The position numbers and the translations under genes were made by a program. Positions 1 to 10,845 of a stretch of DNA of 64,000 nucleotides are shown here, piece by piece. The DNA is from Dryas octopetala (Eukaryota; Streptophyta; Magnoliopsida; Rosales; Rosaceae), in the NCBI GenBank assembly GCA_963921425.1, contig OY992834.1, forward strand, positions 10,027,271 through 10,091,270, read 5' to 3'. Below the pieces are notes generated by a model. That model was not told the origin of the DNA and did no database searches. It saw nothing but the letters and a program-made list of their open reading frames with translations. Numbering within the stretch: position 1 is the stretch's first letter; each line of letters starts with the position of its first letter.

Positions 1-2962
1 CGACCCCTTCTATCAGGACTGTGCCCATTTCTTCTATCATCATCATCACGAACAGCATATTCCACTGAAATAACCCGGTCCATGAACTTGCTGCACCTCA
101 AAAAGAGATTAACTACAGTTAATATAAAAGCAAGTTTCAAACAATCGACAAAGTAGTGTCTTGCAAAATAAAGCCATTGAGAATATATCTAATAGTTGTC
201 TCTTCTTTTAAAGGTTAATTCAGAAAGGGCAAAACATAAAGCTCGAGAACAAAGCTTGATAAGACTTTTTTGGTGACATAATCCAAAACAGGGTATTTAA
301 TTTTCCTAATAAGAAAGTATTACCAGCTCTATTTAGTAAAAACTTCGAAAAGAATTTTTAAACTAAGCTGTTGCAATGAAATTTTTTAACAAACTGAATT
401 TCCTACATAAGTTAGAGGCCATTCTCCCTTTGAATTCAATTCCAAACAATCAGGCTGAAATAGTTATCTGAAGGTAAAAATCTCTGAATTTGTAAATCAA
501 GTAAATGGCAGTATAGAATTTGTCAAGGAAAATAGAACCTCATATTTGTTGCATCCAATGCTTTTGTGGCATCCTCCTGTGATTCATATTGAATAAATGC
601 AAAATTCCTTCTAATCCTTATGTTCGCTATTTTCCCATATTGATCAAAGTGCCTCTCCAGATCCCTTGTCCTGGTATGAATTGGATCAAAATTGATGACA
701 AACAACGTTTTTGAGGGCTTCGTGTTGGCTGAAGGTCTTTTGGAATCAACAGGTCTCCTAATCCCTCTTTCCTGCTGCAACACAGAATGAGTGCCAAATT
801 CAGACAAAATAATCAAGTAGATCCTCTGCCTCTACGTTTATCCATTTGATCATATTTAATACAAAAATTATATAATTGAGAGAAGGATAAGTAACAGGAA
901 GCAGGTGCAAACATCATATGTTCAGAAAAGGTAAGGAGGAGGGGATGGTTTCAACTTTCAACCAACACAATCACAATATTAAAATTATATAAATAAACAG
1001 ATTAAATAAAAGTCGCATGCCAGAACAGAAAGTTCATGAGGTGTGTGGCCAACATATCGCATGCCAGAACAGAAAGTTCATGGGATGTTGCATATCACAC
1101 TTATACTTGTAGGTATTACAGATCGTGCTCTGTGTGTGGCCAACATACTCATTAAGTGTGATATGCAACATCCCATAAAGTGATAAATAATATTGTCAAA
1201 ACCCAACCATGTCACCAACTTTACCTTGGTCCACTCAATACGAAGTCGGCGCCCCTTTCTACCAAATTCAGTTCTGTCAAGCCTCCGAATTGCATACTCA
1301 GCATCTCGCTCATCGTCCATATAGACAAAAGCAAATCCTATTTAAACCAATATAGATGGAAGAAATCCTATTAAAACCACATTTAAGTAACCAAAGCAAG
1401 TACATCAAAAGTCACCAAAACAACTTTTTCCATGGAAATTTATTAGGCATACATTCTAGAATACAAGGAAATGTTGACTTCTCAAACACTAAAAAAATTA
1501 TTTACATGCATAAACATCTGTTAGGAAGTAACACAAAACCTGCCAGTGGCTGCGATATCATCATGGAATCTATGTTCGAACATGTCGGAAATTGAACACG
1601 GAGCAAAAGTCATGAGGAATGAAAAAGCAATGGTGTCTGAGGGAAAGTAGGATGGCAGGACTAGGGCAGATCAGATTAATTCTTCAGGAAAAATACAACA
1701 AGTGAGGGCTTGGGCACATGCTACAAAAGAAATGCAGACAAGCAGATCCATCCAAGAAGAGCATGGACATTCCAAGTAATCCTGCGCCAAAGAAATTGTT
1801 GAGTGGGGTTTACACTTCCATAAAAAAGTAACCTGCTTCTCTGAAAGGGAAAATAGTGTGTACACCCATTCAAATAAGAATTTAAGGAATAACATATTGA
1901 CCCTTCTGAATAATCGCAGAAATCTTTTCTTAGAAAATATGCTCTCTTTTGAGTTTACTCCAATCCAACAGCCCACAGAAAGAGCTCAAGTTTCTTAGCA
2001 TGAAAGAGATATCCTGTGCACGAGCACACTGCATTCCCATCCCAATAATTTTCCTTAAACACACATCTCTCATAGTTTTCAATTGATAGCAGAAAAATGC
2101 CAAGGAACATAACCAGACCTCATATTTGCTGTACGTGTTTGCTGATATACAAAAGGGTCAATGAGGCTATATCTTAAAATAATCATTTTTCAATGGTTGT
2201 ATACTACATCTTTCCTTTCTTCAACATATCCAGAAATCCCACTATGACTCAACATAATAGGAAACTCTCGCCATTCAGACATAAAGTCTGAATAGTTTTT
2301 CAGCCACACAGAAGAAAATCATGAATGTAGCAGCTGTCACCTCTGTATGAGGGCAAAAGTCCCCTGTTAAATTACTCTGTTTCTGTAGGACTTGCTGCTA
2401 AACCTTACACTACATATGCTATTTATCTACTAGTATCCATATCATGTAATAAGGATAAACAGAAAGTGCTCGAACTTCAATGTGCACCAACTCATACAGA
2501 ACATATCCCAGCAGGATGATTCAGCCATGATCCACTTCGAATTTCAACACATTAAACATAAATTCACATTTCAACATAATCTTGGAACAAAAAGTAGACA
2601 TCAAGTAATATAGCTCTAACATATTCACAACAGCTTGACAGAGCTTCAAGGCTCGGCCGCCAAATGCATATCCAACAAACACAAAGAGAAAAACCAAATT
2701 AAACTAAACGACTGAGTACTAGAAGTATTCAACCAAACGGCAACGGTCAATGAAACTGGTAGTTTATGTATATATAGATATAAACTATAAAGTACTAAAA
2801 TAGAGCATGATTAATAATATTAAAAATTGAGTTATTTAATCAGAAAACTTATTTACCAGACTTGACATCCACCCTCTCAACCTTCCCATATCTCTTGAAA
2901 AGCCGCTCGACATCAGATTGCCGCGCATCAAAATCCAAGTTGCCGCAAAATATTGGCCTCAT
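1..2962 (-). CDS. RS40: SR splicing factor, RS subfamily (RS40/RS41-like), partial
   Basis: Nuclear pre-mRNA splicing factor with two RRMs and an Arg/Ser-rich tail. Exons read on the minus strand are 2962-2857, 1337-1225, 774-539 and 90-1; all junctions are GT-AG and keep frame. The start codon at 2962 opens [15 protein letters not shown], the usual RS-subfamily N-terminus. RRM1 spans about residues 2-73. RRM2 holds the block [10 protein letters not shown] followed by [14 protein letters not shown]. The last visible residues, after [20 protein letters not shown], enter the RS domain, which lies outside the window, so about 181 residues are seen. The pattern [14 protein letters not shown] favours RS40/RS41 over RS31. 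The 1.5-kb first coding intron matches the long, alternatively spliced intron known in RS-subfamily SR genes. Family is certain; the exact paralogue is inferred. Confidence 0.93.
1013..1176. repeat. Intronic direct and inverted repeats in the SR gene
   Basis: In the intron between SR coding exons 2 and 3, a 24-bp segment (1080-1103) is repeated as a perfect inverted copy at 1153-1176, leaving a 49-nt loop. A 25-bp segment starting cgcatgccagaacag occurs directly at 1013-1037 and 1058-1082, and gtgtgtggccaacat occurs at 1040 and again near 1131. The intron transcript could form a long hairpin. Confidence 0.85.
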
Positions 2963-3520
2963 TTCTTCAAGCTCCAGTCTTCTTAAGCCCTTTCCAGATG
3001 TAACAATACAACAATCAGGTAAATACTTTGTGGCACTGGAATTCATACAAACACTTAGTGAGTTCTTTAACTCTGAAGTTATAGCTAATCACTAGCAAAT
3101 GCACCCATATGGAAAAATTCAAAAAAGAATACATCTTTACTCTAGCAAGGAGTTCATTGTATGACTATGAAGCTTAATTACACAAACAAGTTAATAAATT
3201 TAGTTAAAGTGAGGATCACAATTGTTAAATCCTAAAGCAAACTAGCAAAGACTAAGAAAATTGAAATACGGTTCTCAAATGGAAACAAGCTACATCTGTT
3301 TAACATGTACTACGGAGAAGATCTGAGCTTTCGTACCTTCGAATCTTTGCGAGGGAGAACTGAGAGAAACCCTAGAGGAGTAATTGGACAAACAGCTGTG
3401 GAAACGCTTTGTAGCTCCAAGCCTCCAAGACAATCCGGACAGCATATGCCTAAAAGAGGAAAAGTAGGTGAAACGGCGGCGTATGATTGTGATGCTAACC
3501 CTATTTTTGTTTAGCAAAGG
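2963..3520 (-). promoter_or_regulatory. 5' leader of the SR gene with a probable 5'UTR intron
   Basis: Upstream of the SR start codon, the minus strand has a TC-rich leader from about 3520 with a good donor (GAAG|GTACGA) after 3337. The start codon lies beyond a plausible acceptor near 2990, so an intron of roughly 350 bp in the 5'UTR is likely. The exact acceptor and transcription start are inferred. Confidence 0.5.
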
Positions 3521-3994
3521 AGAAAAACAACACTAATATCAATTTTTTTTTTTTAAATATAAGGATAGAATAAATTGTTGGTTCGAGACTCGAGTAATGC
3601 TAGGAGTAGACCTGTAAACGGATCAAATTTACTTGAATTTAAATATGAATTCATTAATAATTGGATTATTAAATTAAGATTATTTTTAATTATCGGATTC
3701 AACATGTCAATCGATATCCCCATCAGCATGGAATTCGCATGAGCTCCTAATTATATTTATTTAGAGATATTTTTGTTTTGGTCGAAAGATTTAATTAAAG
3801 CTTTTGAAATGATTAAAATTTTGTCTTTCTAATGGATTAATTTTGTTATTATTAGGTTTAGACTGTTTAGTGTCCTTCTTTTCTTGTATTTTTAATGTAT
3901 AAAAAACCTCAAATTATTTTTATGCCCATACAATTTTTATTAAAAAATCAAATATTATATTGATTTGGATCGGATTTGAATTGAATTGGATTAA

Positions 3995-4393
3995 GGCCCA
4001 GTTTGGGATTGTTGTGAAGGACCCAAAAGCTGCTGTGGATGACAATTCTCAATCACCCACAGCAGTTTTGGTGTTTGGTAAAAAATAAAAAAGTGCTTTG
4101 CCCCACAATTCTTCACTCCCCACAGCAAAAATAGAAAGCAAGTTTGTAGGTGCTTTTGAAAGCTGCAGTGAATCACAGCAACAATGAAAACTTTATTTTA
4201 CCCATAATACCCTCATTTTAGTAATTATAAATAGCCACAGCAGTTTTACATTACAATTTACCAAACACCTTCATATTGCTTTTTGTACTCACAATACTTT
4301 TGAAAATATAATTTACCAAACACTCAACTGCTTTACTTCACAGCTGATTTTACTTCACAGCTGCTGTACTTCACAGCAATCTCAAACTAAGCC
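3995..4393. mobile_element. PIF/Harbinger-type (Tourist-like) MITE
   Basis: The 399-bp element starts GGCCCAGTTTGGGATTGTTG and ends with an imperfect inverted copy (CAATCTCAAACTAAGCC). It is flanked on both sides by TAA, the 3-bp target duplication expected of PIF/Harbinger elements. It carries CACAGCAG and CTTCACAGCTG motifs and no transposase. A longer relative lies at 53129-53814. Confidence 0.8.
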
Positions 4394-4858
4394 TAATTCT
4401 AATCCGTATTTGATTTTTTAAGTTAACGAATTATCAAATTCAAATCGTAATCGAACTATTTGATTAAAATCACAAATTCATATTCCAATAATTATATTAG
4501 ATTTAGATCGAATTCAGATTTAAATTCGATCTATTTACAAGTCTAGCTAGGGGTACCACATTTTTTGTACATGTGCACCACCTCTCCAATAGGAGAGAAA
4601 CTTCCCTACAAGAGCATCTCGAAGGACTATGGCAAATAGATATGTAAAATTGTGCTTTGTTAATCCATGTGAAAATTTAACATAGTAATTTGCTACTTTA
4701 AAAGTTTGTCACTCCAAACTCCAAAGGATATAACAAATTGTTAGAGTAAATATTATTTTATTTATTTTTATCTTTTTTATTAGTTTTGGTCCTTTTTGTA
4801 ACTTTTTCCGATTATATTAATTAAATATTAAGTGAGTCCCAATTTACTCTAATTTGTT

Positions 4859-4928
4859 TTTGGATCAAATTTGTCTTGATTTAGTGTTGGATCAAATTTG
4901 TCTTGATTTGGTGTTGGGTCAAATTTTG
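4859..4928. repeat. 27-bp tandem repeat
   Basis: Two full and one partial copy of a unit beginning ttggatcaaatttgtcttga are arranged head to tail. The copies differ by single bases. Confidence 0.8.
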
Positions 4929-5000
4929 ACATAACTATCTATACTTCATCCATTGGAGGCCATAAATCCTACATCCTTAAAGGCTTAAAGCTACACTACT

Positions 5001-5315
5001 GAGAAATTATATAAATTTTCATGAATCAGTCATGAAGGCGTTATGACATGTCATAAGAATGTAATCGATTGCCATATCATGTCATGGTTAGTCATGAGAA
5101 CGTCATTGGTAGGTTAAAAGCACTATGCCCAAGTTTAAAGAAAAACAAAAATTATTGTTTAGTGTTGTAACATATTGAGAAATTATATCCATGTGGATGA
5201 ATTAGTGATTGAGATGTCATGGCATATTGTGCGCATATAATCACAAGTTCATGTATGTCATGGCTGATGATGAGCATGTCATTAGCACGCTAAACGTGCT
5301 TTGCCCACACTTTGT
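5001..5315. repeat. Diverged ~176-bp direct duplication
   Basis: The segment starting gagaaattatat at 5001 and ending near gcactatgcccaa is matched by a diverged copy from 5177 ending near cgtgctttgccca. Shared landmarks include repeated gtcatg motifs. It is noncoding. Confidence 0.55.
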
Positions 5316-5499
5316 CATGCCATGACGTCCACATGAAGTCCCCCAACTCAGTCATGCACATATATATTTTATCAATATTTTAGAGTACTAAACAGCGTCT
5401 TTTTACTGTCCATGATGATAAAGATTAGTTTTGTAAATAATTAGAAGAAAAAAAAAAAATTAGACGGGCTCATTTTCAGATCTAACGGCCCATCATCAA

Positions 5500-5502
<3 letters not shown>

Positions 5503-5538
<36 letters not shown>
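5503..5538. repeat. CT microsatellite in the EG16 leader
   Basis: An uninterrupted run of about 18 CT dinucleotides lies 67 bp before the EG16 start codon. Such pyrimidine tracts are common in plant core promoters and 5' leaders, so it may influence expression. Confidence 0.9.
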
Positions 5539-5544
<6 letters not shown>

Positions 5545-5604
5545 TCACTTATCTTTCTCATTCTCTCTTTGGAAATAATTATTCCTGTCTTTGCATCTTC
5601 TTCA

Positions 5605-6252
5605 ATGGCAGACCCAGCACTCCACCCAGAGACACCAACCCACCACCAAACACAACCCCTCAACCAAATCACTATAGACTACACCCCCGAGGCCTGCACA
5701 CACTGCCCAGACTCCAACACCATCACACTCACCTACGACCACCGTGGCGGCGCACGGTGGCGCACCACCACAAGGTTCCTCTACGGCACCTTCAGCTCCC
5801 TCATTCAGTGCCCACGTGGCAACACCAGCGGGCTCAACTTCAACCTCTACCTCTCGTCCCAAGAAGGTGACAAGTCGCAGGACGAGATTGACTTCGAGTT
5901 TCTGGGCAAGGACAGGACAATTGTCCAGACTAACTACTATACAGGCGGGACTGGCAACAAAGAGCAGTTTCATGACGTGGGTTTTGATTGCTCTGATGGG
6001 TTTCATGAGTATGTGATCAAATGGGGTCGGGATTTGATCGAGTGGCTTATAGATGGGAAGGTGGTGAGGAGGGCAGAGAAGAGAGAAGGTGAGGACTTTC
6101 CTCATAAGCCTATGTATTTGTATGCTTCTGTTTGGGATGCTAGTTATATTGATGAGGGGAAGTGGACTGGGAAGTACATTGGGTGTGATGCGCCTTATGT
6201 TTGTCTCTATAAGGATATTCATGTGCCTGTTGGGACTGCTGTGGAGGACTAA
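5605..6252 (+). CDS. EG16: EG16-type GH16 endoglucanase
   Basis: Intronless, 215 residues. The catalytic GH16 motif DEIDFEFLG lies at residues 93-101, with Glu94 as nucleophile and Glu98 as acid/base. The chain has the single beta-jelly-roll lobe of the XTH clan but lacks both an N-terminal signal peptide and the C-terminal XET extension. That architecture defines EG16, a plant group sister to XTHs; characterised poplar and grape members hydrolyse beta-glucan and xyloglucan. I chose the ATG opening MADPALHP; an in-frame upstream ATG at 5569 would add a hydrophobic 12-residue stretch (MEIIIPVFASSS) and is less likely, though it could weakly resemble a signal anchor. Lack of a signal peptide implies an intracellular or unconventionally exported enzyme. 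A possible polyA signal AATAAA lies at 6295. Alternative reading: truncated XTH, unlikely given the intact fold. Confidence 0.9.
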   Translation: MADPALHPETPTHHQTQPLNQITIDYTPEACTHCPDSNTITLTYDHRGGARWRTTTRFLYGTFSSLIQCPRGNTSGLNFNLYLSSQEGDKSQDEIDFEFLGKDRTIVQTNYYTGGTGNKEQFHDVGFDCSDGFHEYVIKWGRDLIEWLIDGKVVRRAEKREGEDFPHKPMYLYASVWDASYIDEGKWTGKYIGCDAPYVCLYKDIHVPVGTAVED

Positions 6253-9200
6253 GAATTTCTTTTGAGTTGGCCCAGTTGGGTGTTTGGAAATCTGAATAAA
6301 ATGGTGGTGTATGCTGGTTTTGTGGATGGGTGGAATTGGTGGTGTTGTTATGTTTATCTGCCTGATTGGGAATATGGGTCTGTAGTTGATGCTTGATATG
6401 TGCAACTGTGTTGGATGTTGTATTTGTTCTGCCTGATCTGGTGGACTGGTGGACTGAGGTCAACTGGTGTTTTCTTTTGTGGCCAAGTGGACCTGGGGAT
6501 GCCTTTTTTGTACTCAGAACTATTTCTTGATGGTAAAGTCTTTCCTTTAAGTTTGTTGAGGATGCCTTTTATGTATTATTTTTCTTAAAAGTACAATTGT
6601 TTACAAGAAGATCAATGAATAGTGATAAATCCGTTGGTTTGATAAATGGTTCAAGTTTTCCTCAAATTGGCAAAGTTGGGTGATTTTCTATTTATCTGAG
6701 ACACAGAAATAGATGGGAGGGAATTAGTTGCGGTTTGTTGTGTGTCTTGAGTCTCTTGATCCCAATAACAGGAATGCTGATGGCACAAAGTACACGTGCT
6801 GAATCCAAGTAGTAAAATGATCACTTGTTATAGTTTGTGATTTGGAAAAATATAAAACATCCAATAAGATTTGGCTGCTTTGACATTAATGTCGTGTGGC
6901 TTCACAAAGTAGTGATGTAAAATGAGATTTATGCTTAGTTGACTTCAAAAGTAGTTTGCTTCACATTGATCTTGTACTGTTATACATATGCCTGTATTAT
7001 AGCCCTGTTGTCTATTCATAGGATCATATTTGATTTGCTTGACAAGAAGGTTTCCTCGTTCCACTTGCACACTGTATAAAGGTGACCACTTGACAAAAAG
7101 GTCACCTTTAGAATGTAGGTTCAGAATGATCTGAATTTTTCATATGTGTGTGTGTGTGTGTGGGTTAATAGTGTTATTGTTTGATTTCTATACTGAATGA
7201 TTGCTTATCTTGCTGTGTCTACCTTTTGATGTCACTTCGTTGATTTTCTTTTCATTTTTGGAACTTTACTCAATAATCTGTGTCATAGACACACAAATTA
7301 AGATTGTGACACCGTTATCCTTTTTTTTTTTTTTTTTATATCTTTGTTTGATATGGGGGAGAAGGAGAAGGAGGGGGAGGGGGTAATTTATTATGCTCAG
7401 AAATCATCTGTCATACTCAGATGAATAGTGATAAAATCAGGCTCTAATCTGCTCTTGAATACAGCAAATCAGTAAATATATAGTTTTTGAGAACTATGAT
7501 TGATGCTCTTCATTGTGGATTAAAACTTTCATGTAACGGATGTATATACTCATTATCAGATAATGAGAGAGATAGACACATAGGGCGTATAGATGTATAG
7601 GTGAGTCTTTTTCTTTGATTGTGATTTCCTTGTTTGGAAAGTACAATAAATAGATCTATACTGTGAATCCTTAAATTATCCTGAGACCTACGATTAATGC
7701 TCTTGTTTCTAACTTCTTTGTTGGAAGTAGTGGTTGGAACTTGGAAGTACAATAAACAGATTTCACTTGCATAGAACATCCAGATATGCCTTGACTCTTA
7801 AGGTTTAAGCAGGAATTTTATGTCATGCCTAAATCTTGCCTTCCAATTGTACTTTGAGCTGAATGTCTTATGTAAAAGTTTACTGGTATTTTATGTGTAA
7901 AAGAAATGTTGGGTACTCATCCATTCAAGTGTAATATTCTTGTATACAACAATATTGCTATTATGTACATTAGTCATCTAGATGCATTCCAAAGGTCCAA
8001 GTCACATTCAAAGTTCATACCTGCTTTACCAATCATCATATTATTAATGTCTTTTCATATAGCTGTGCTTCAACTTAGTTGGAATTTGTCTTCTGCTTCA
8101 AAATGCCTCCTCTGATGTTAATAAGTTGCCTCTAAATACTGGCATATGTGCAAAAATGTGTTCTGAATGAATCAACCTTTCAATAACATGCCTATTTCAT
8201 TTTCTTTCCTTAATTTTATCTGCCAAGAATGTGCCTATTTTACAGGAGCAACTCTTATATAGTGATGACAGGTAGTTTCAATGTTAGAAAGCCTTCTATT
8301 TTATTCATTTAATAGCTAATCTACTTCCGTTTGAATTTTAATTAGCTACTGTGACATGAATTTGGGAGCACTTGCATTTTCATTTTATCCTTTTCTTGAC
8401 TCACAAGAAGCCTTGAATTTTGTATAGGATAAGATGCACAGTGAGGTTGGTGGAAACTGGATTTATTGGTGCTACTTCACAGGGTAGTTTGGCAGTTTCT
8501 CTTTGGAAATATGCATTCTTAGTGCAGCATTTAGCTTACAAATGAATATCACTAACAAAGAAGCATGGTTGTTTGAGCACCCCACAAGAATAGAATTGGT
8601 ATAATTCCAAATAAACTGAAAAACCACATAGAAGAATATCTACCACAGCAGCTCAAGGCATGGAACTGACTGTGCAAAGAGGATATGAGGTGTTCTCTAA
8701 GCAAGTATTATTGACGTGGAGAATATGTGTTCCTTGCCCAATTGGAGCAAAACTATACTAAATTAGTAGCACAGTCTTTTTTTTTTTTTAAATCACTTAT
8801 TTAGGATAAAACTTTTTAAGTGGAGGGACTTTTCTAATGGAGTCTGCTAAGAAAACACATGCTTCTACCTCTAAGAATGGCCATACAATCAGAAATTTAC
8901 TGCAAATGCCCTTCAACGGTGAGAGTATAAGTCAAGAAACTCCCAAAGTGAGAGGAAGTCAACTTTGGTAGGCAAGACTGGTGGCATTTTATATTTACAG
9001 CTTATGAGGATCTTATAACATCCCACTCAAACCAATTGACATTAGGACATTACTTTATAGTCTTTCTTTTTTTATATGTTCTGGGGAGCACGAAACTCTC
9101 ACGCTCCTTTCTTAGAGTGCAAATAACGTTGTTATCTGATGACTATAAGATCCTTGGGGCCACAATTTGACTGAAATCTGATGACTAGTACTATAATTGG

Positions 9201-10845
9201 TCCGCAATCATGTGTTCTGAGCCTTAGATGGATTACATTATGAAGATGGCTTTATCTCAAACAATTCTTCTCCTCTTTCTACTTATGGATTTGGGTATGC
9301 TGTCCTTGTTTTTGGTGATTTCAATCATAATCGTGTATTATAAATTCATGAATAAGATTTTCGCTATATCAGAAAATTTTTGGGTTATGAATTAATTTCC
9401 TCTTTTGCTCACATATCTTTGAATTTATAATATACAACAAAGAGAAGCAAATGATATGTATCTTCCAATTAAAACCAAGATGAAGACAAATAGTTGGTAA
9501 AATTGGTAATGGTTTAGAGTGTCAAAGTTTGTTTTTTCAAAACCAAGAAACAATTGTTTAAATAGAAAAGAAAAAGAAGAGACAAAATAAAGGTGGATGC
9601 TAATATTAGAATCTAGTCCATAGGACAAGTTACCTTGACAGAGCCCCAAGTCTTCCTTTATCTACTTGTTTTTAACTTTAGTCTTTTAGCCCAAGCAAGT
9701 TACCAAGCATACTTCTTCTCAGTCGTTGAACTACAAACATGACAATGACCAAAAGGAAAATATTAATGTTAAGAAACTAAAAGAGAATCCATCTCATTCT
9801 TGCCAACTCATGATCACTCACATCTAAGGAAAGTATTCCACTCATTGAAATAAAATAATCTGGATTAGAAATACTAATATTGTTTTGGATTTGAAAAAAA
9901 AAAAAAAATCAAGATAGGGTTGGTACTTGTGTCGAAACCTAAGTTTTTTTTTTTTTGAGATTTCCAACACGTCTCAATCTCCAACTCAATTTGGCAGGCC
10001 ATGGAGCGACCAGTTTTTTAAATTTGTATCATTATGTGTTCGTAATTTTCTTGATTGTACTCTTATTATAATTATTTTATGTGAATCATAGCATTACGTG
10101 TGCATATCATTTATCAATGACCAAGTTAATTTTTGAAAATTTTCACCAAAAAAAAAAAAGTTAATTTTTGAAAATATCCTTATATAATTAACCTTTAAAT
10201 ATAAAATTGCCTTACAAAATTGGAGGAATAACTGAATAAGACACAGGAAAAATACTTTTTGGACCCAAGTCTAGGCCTTATCCAGAAATAGTATGGTTGA
10301 GAAAGCACTGTTGATGCAAAGGCAAAGCAAGACTGAGTCATCGAGAATCGAGATTCTCTTCTCTTCCTTAAACAAACATAGGAAATTGGGAATCTTACAA
10401 AATCAACTTTTTTTTAACTGTCAGATATATATAACCCCCCTACCCTCCCCTGTTAATATTTGTTGGGTCCCTTTGAAATGGACCCCATGAATATGATTCC
10501 AAAGAGCAAGAAAACGAACTGTCTCCTTCCTTCCACAACTCCCTTTTCTCACCCTCACCGTCTATTCAAAGCCTCCCTGACTTTGTTTTCATTTTTTATT
10601 ATTAGCTTTGAGTCCACCCAAAGCGATTCAGATTCCAAATGGATAGCTTAGCTTTGTTTCTGATTGCTATTCCTGAATCTTGCTTTCAAAACTAGCCATT
10701 TCTCTGATAGTTCTGATCTGGGTCCTTGTTACTTACTCTTCATTTTTTCCCTTTGTTTTTGAAGTTGTGGGTGTGACTTGTGAGTCTTTGTTTTGGTTTT
10801 GGGACTTGTGGGTGTGGAAATTAGGTGAGAAGTAGGAATTTCAAG
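6253..10845. other. 3'UTR of EG16, intergenic region, ATL leader
   Basis: About 4.6 kb without a recognisable gene. It includes a TG run near 7146, T runs near 7320 and 8780, A or T runs near 9895, 9945 and 10150, and scattered short ORFs with no family resemblance. The last 400 bp before 10846 look like a 5' leader, with a TATA-like stretch (atatatataa) near 10425. Confidence 0.6.

Larger units (their letters stand above)
3521..5604. other. Divergent intergenic region, SR gene to EG16 gene
   Basis: About 2 kb of AT-rich DNA between two head-to-head genes. It holds the MITE at 3995-4393, a 27-bp tandem repeat at 4859-4928, a diverged duplication at about 5001-5315, and a CT tract at 5503-5538 just before the EG16 start. 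No coding sequence recognised. Confidence 0.7.

Noticed and set aside
1671-1976. 101-codon minus-strand ORF inside the SR intron
   Set aside because: It lies in the long intron and has no protein similarity I recognise; it could be part of an alternative exon but not an independent gene.
5602-6405. 267-codon open frame on the minus strand across EG16
   Set aside because: It is antisense to the EG16 coding sequence, has low-complexity composition and no family resemblance.
7201-9649. Short ORFs of 61-89 codons in the EG16-ATL spacer
   Set aside because: AT-rich, hydrophobic or random composition, no splice partners and no family motifs.
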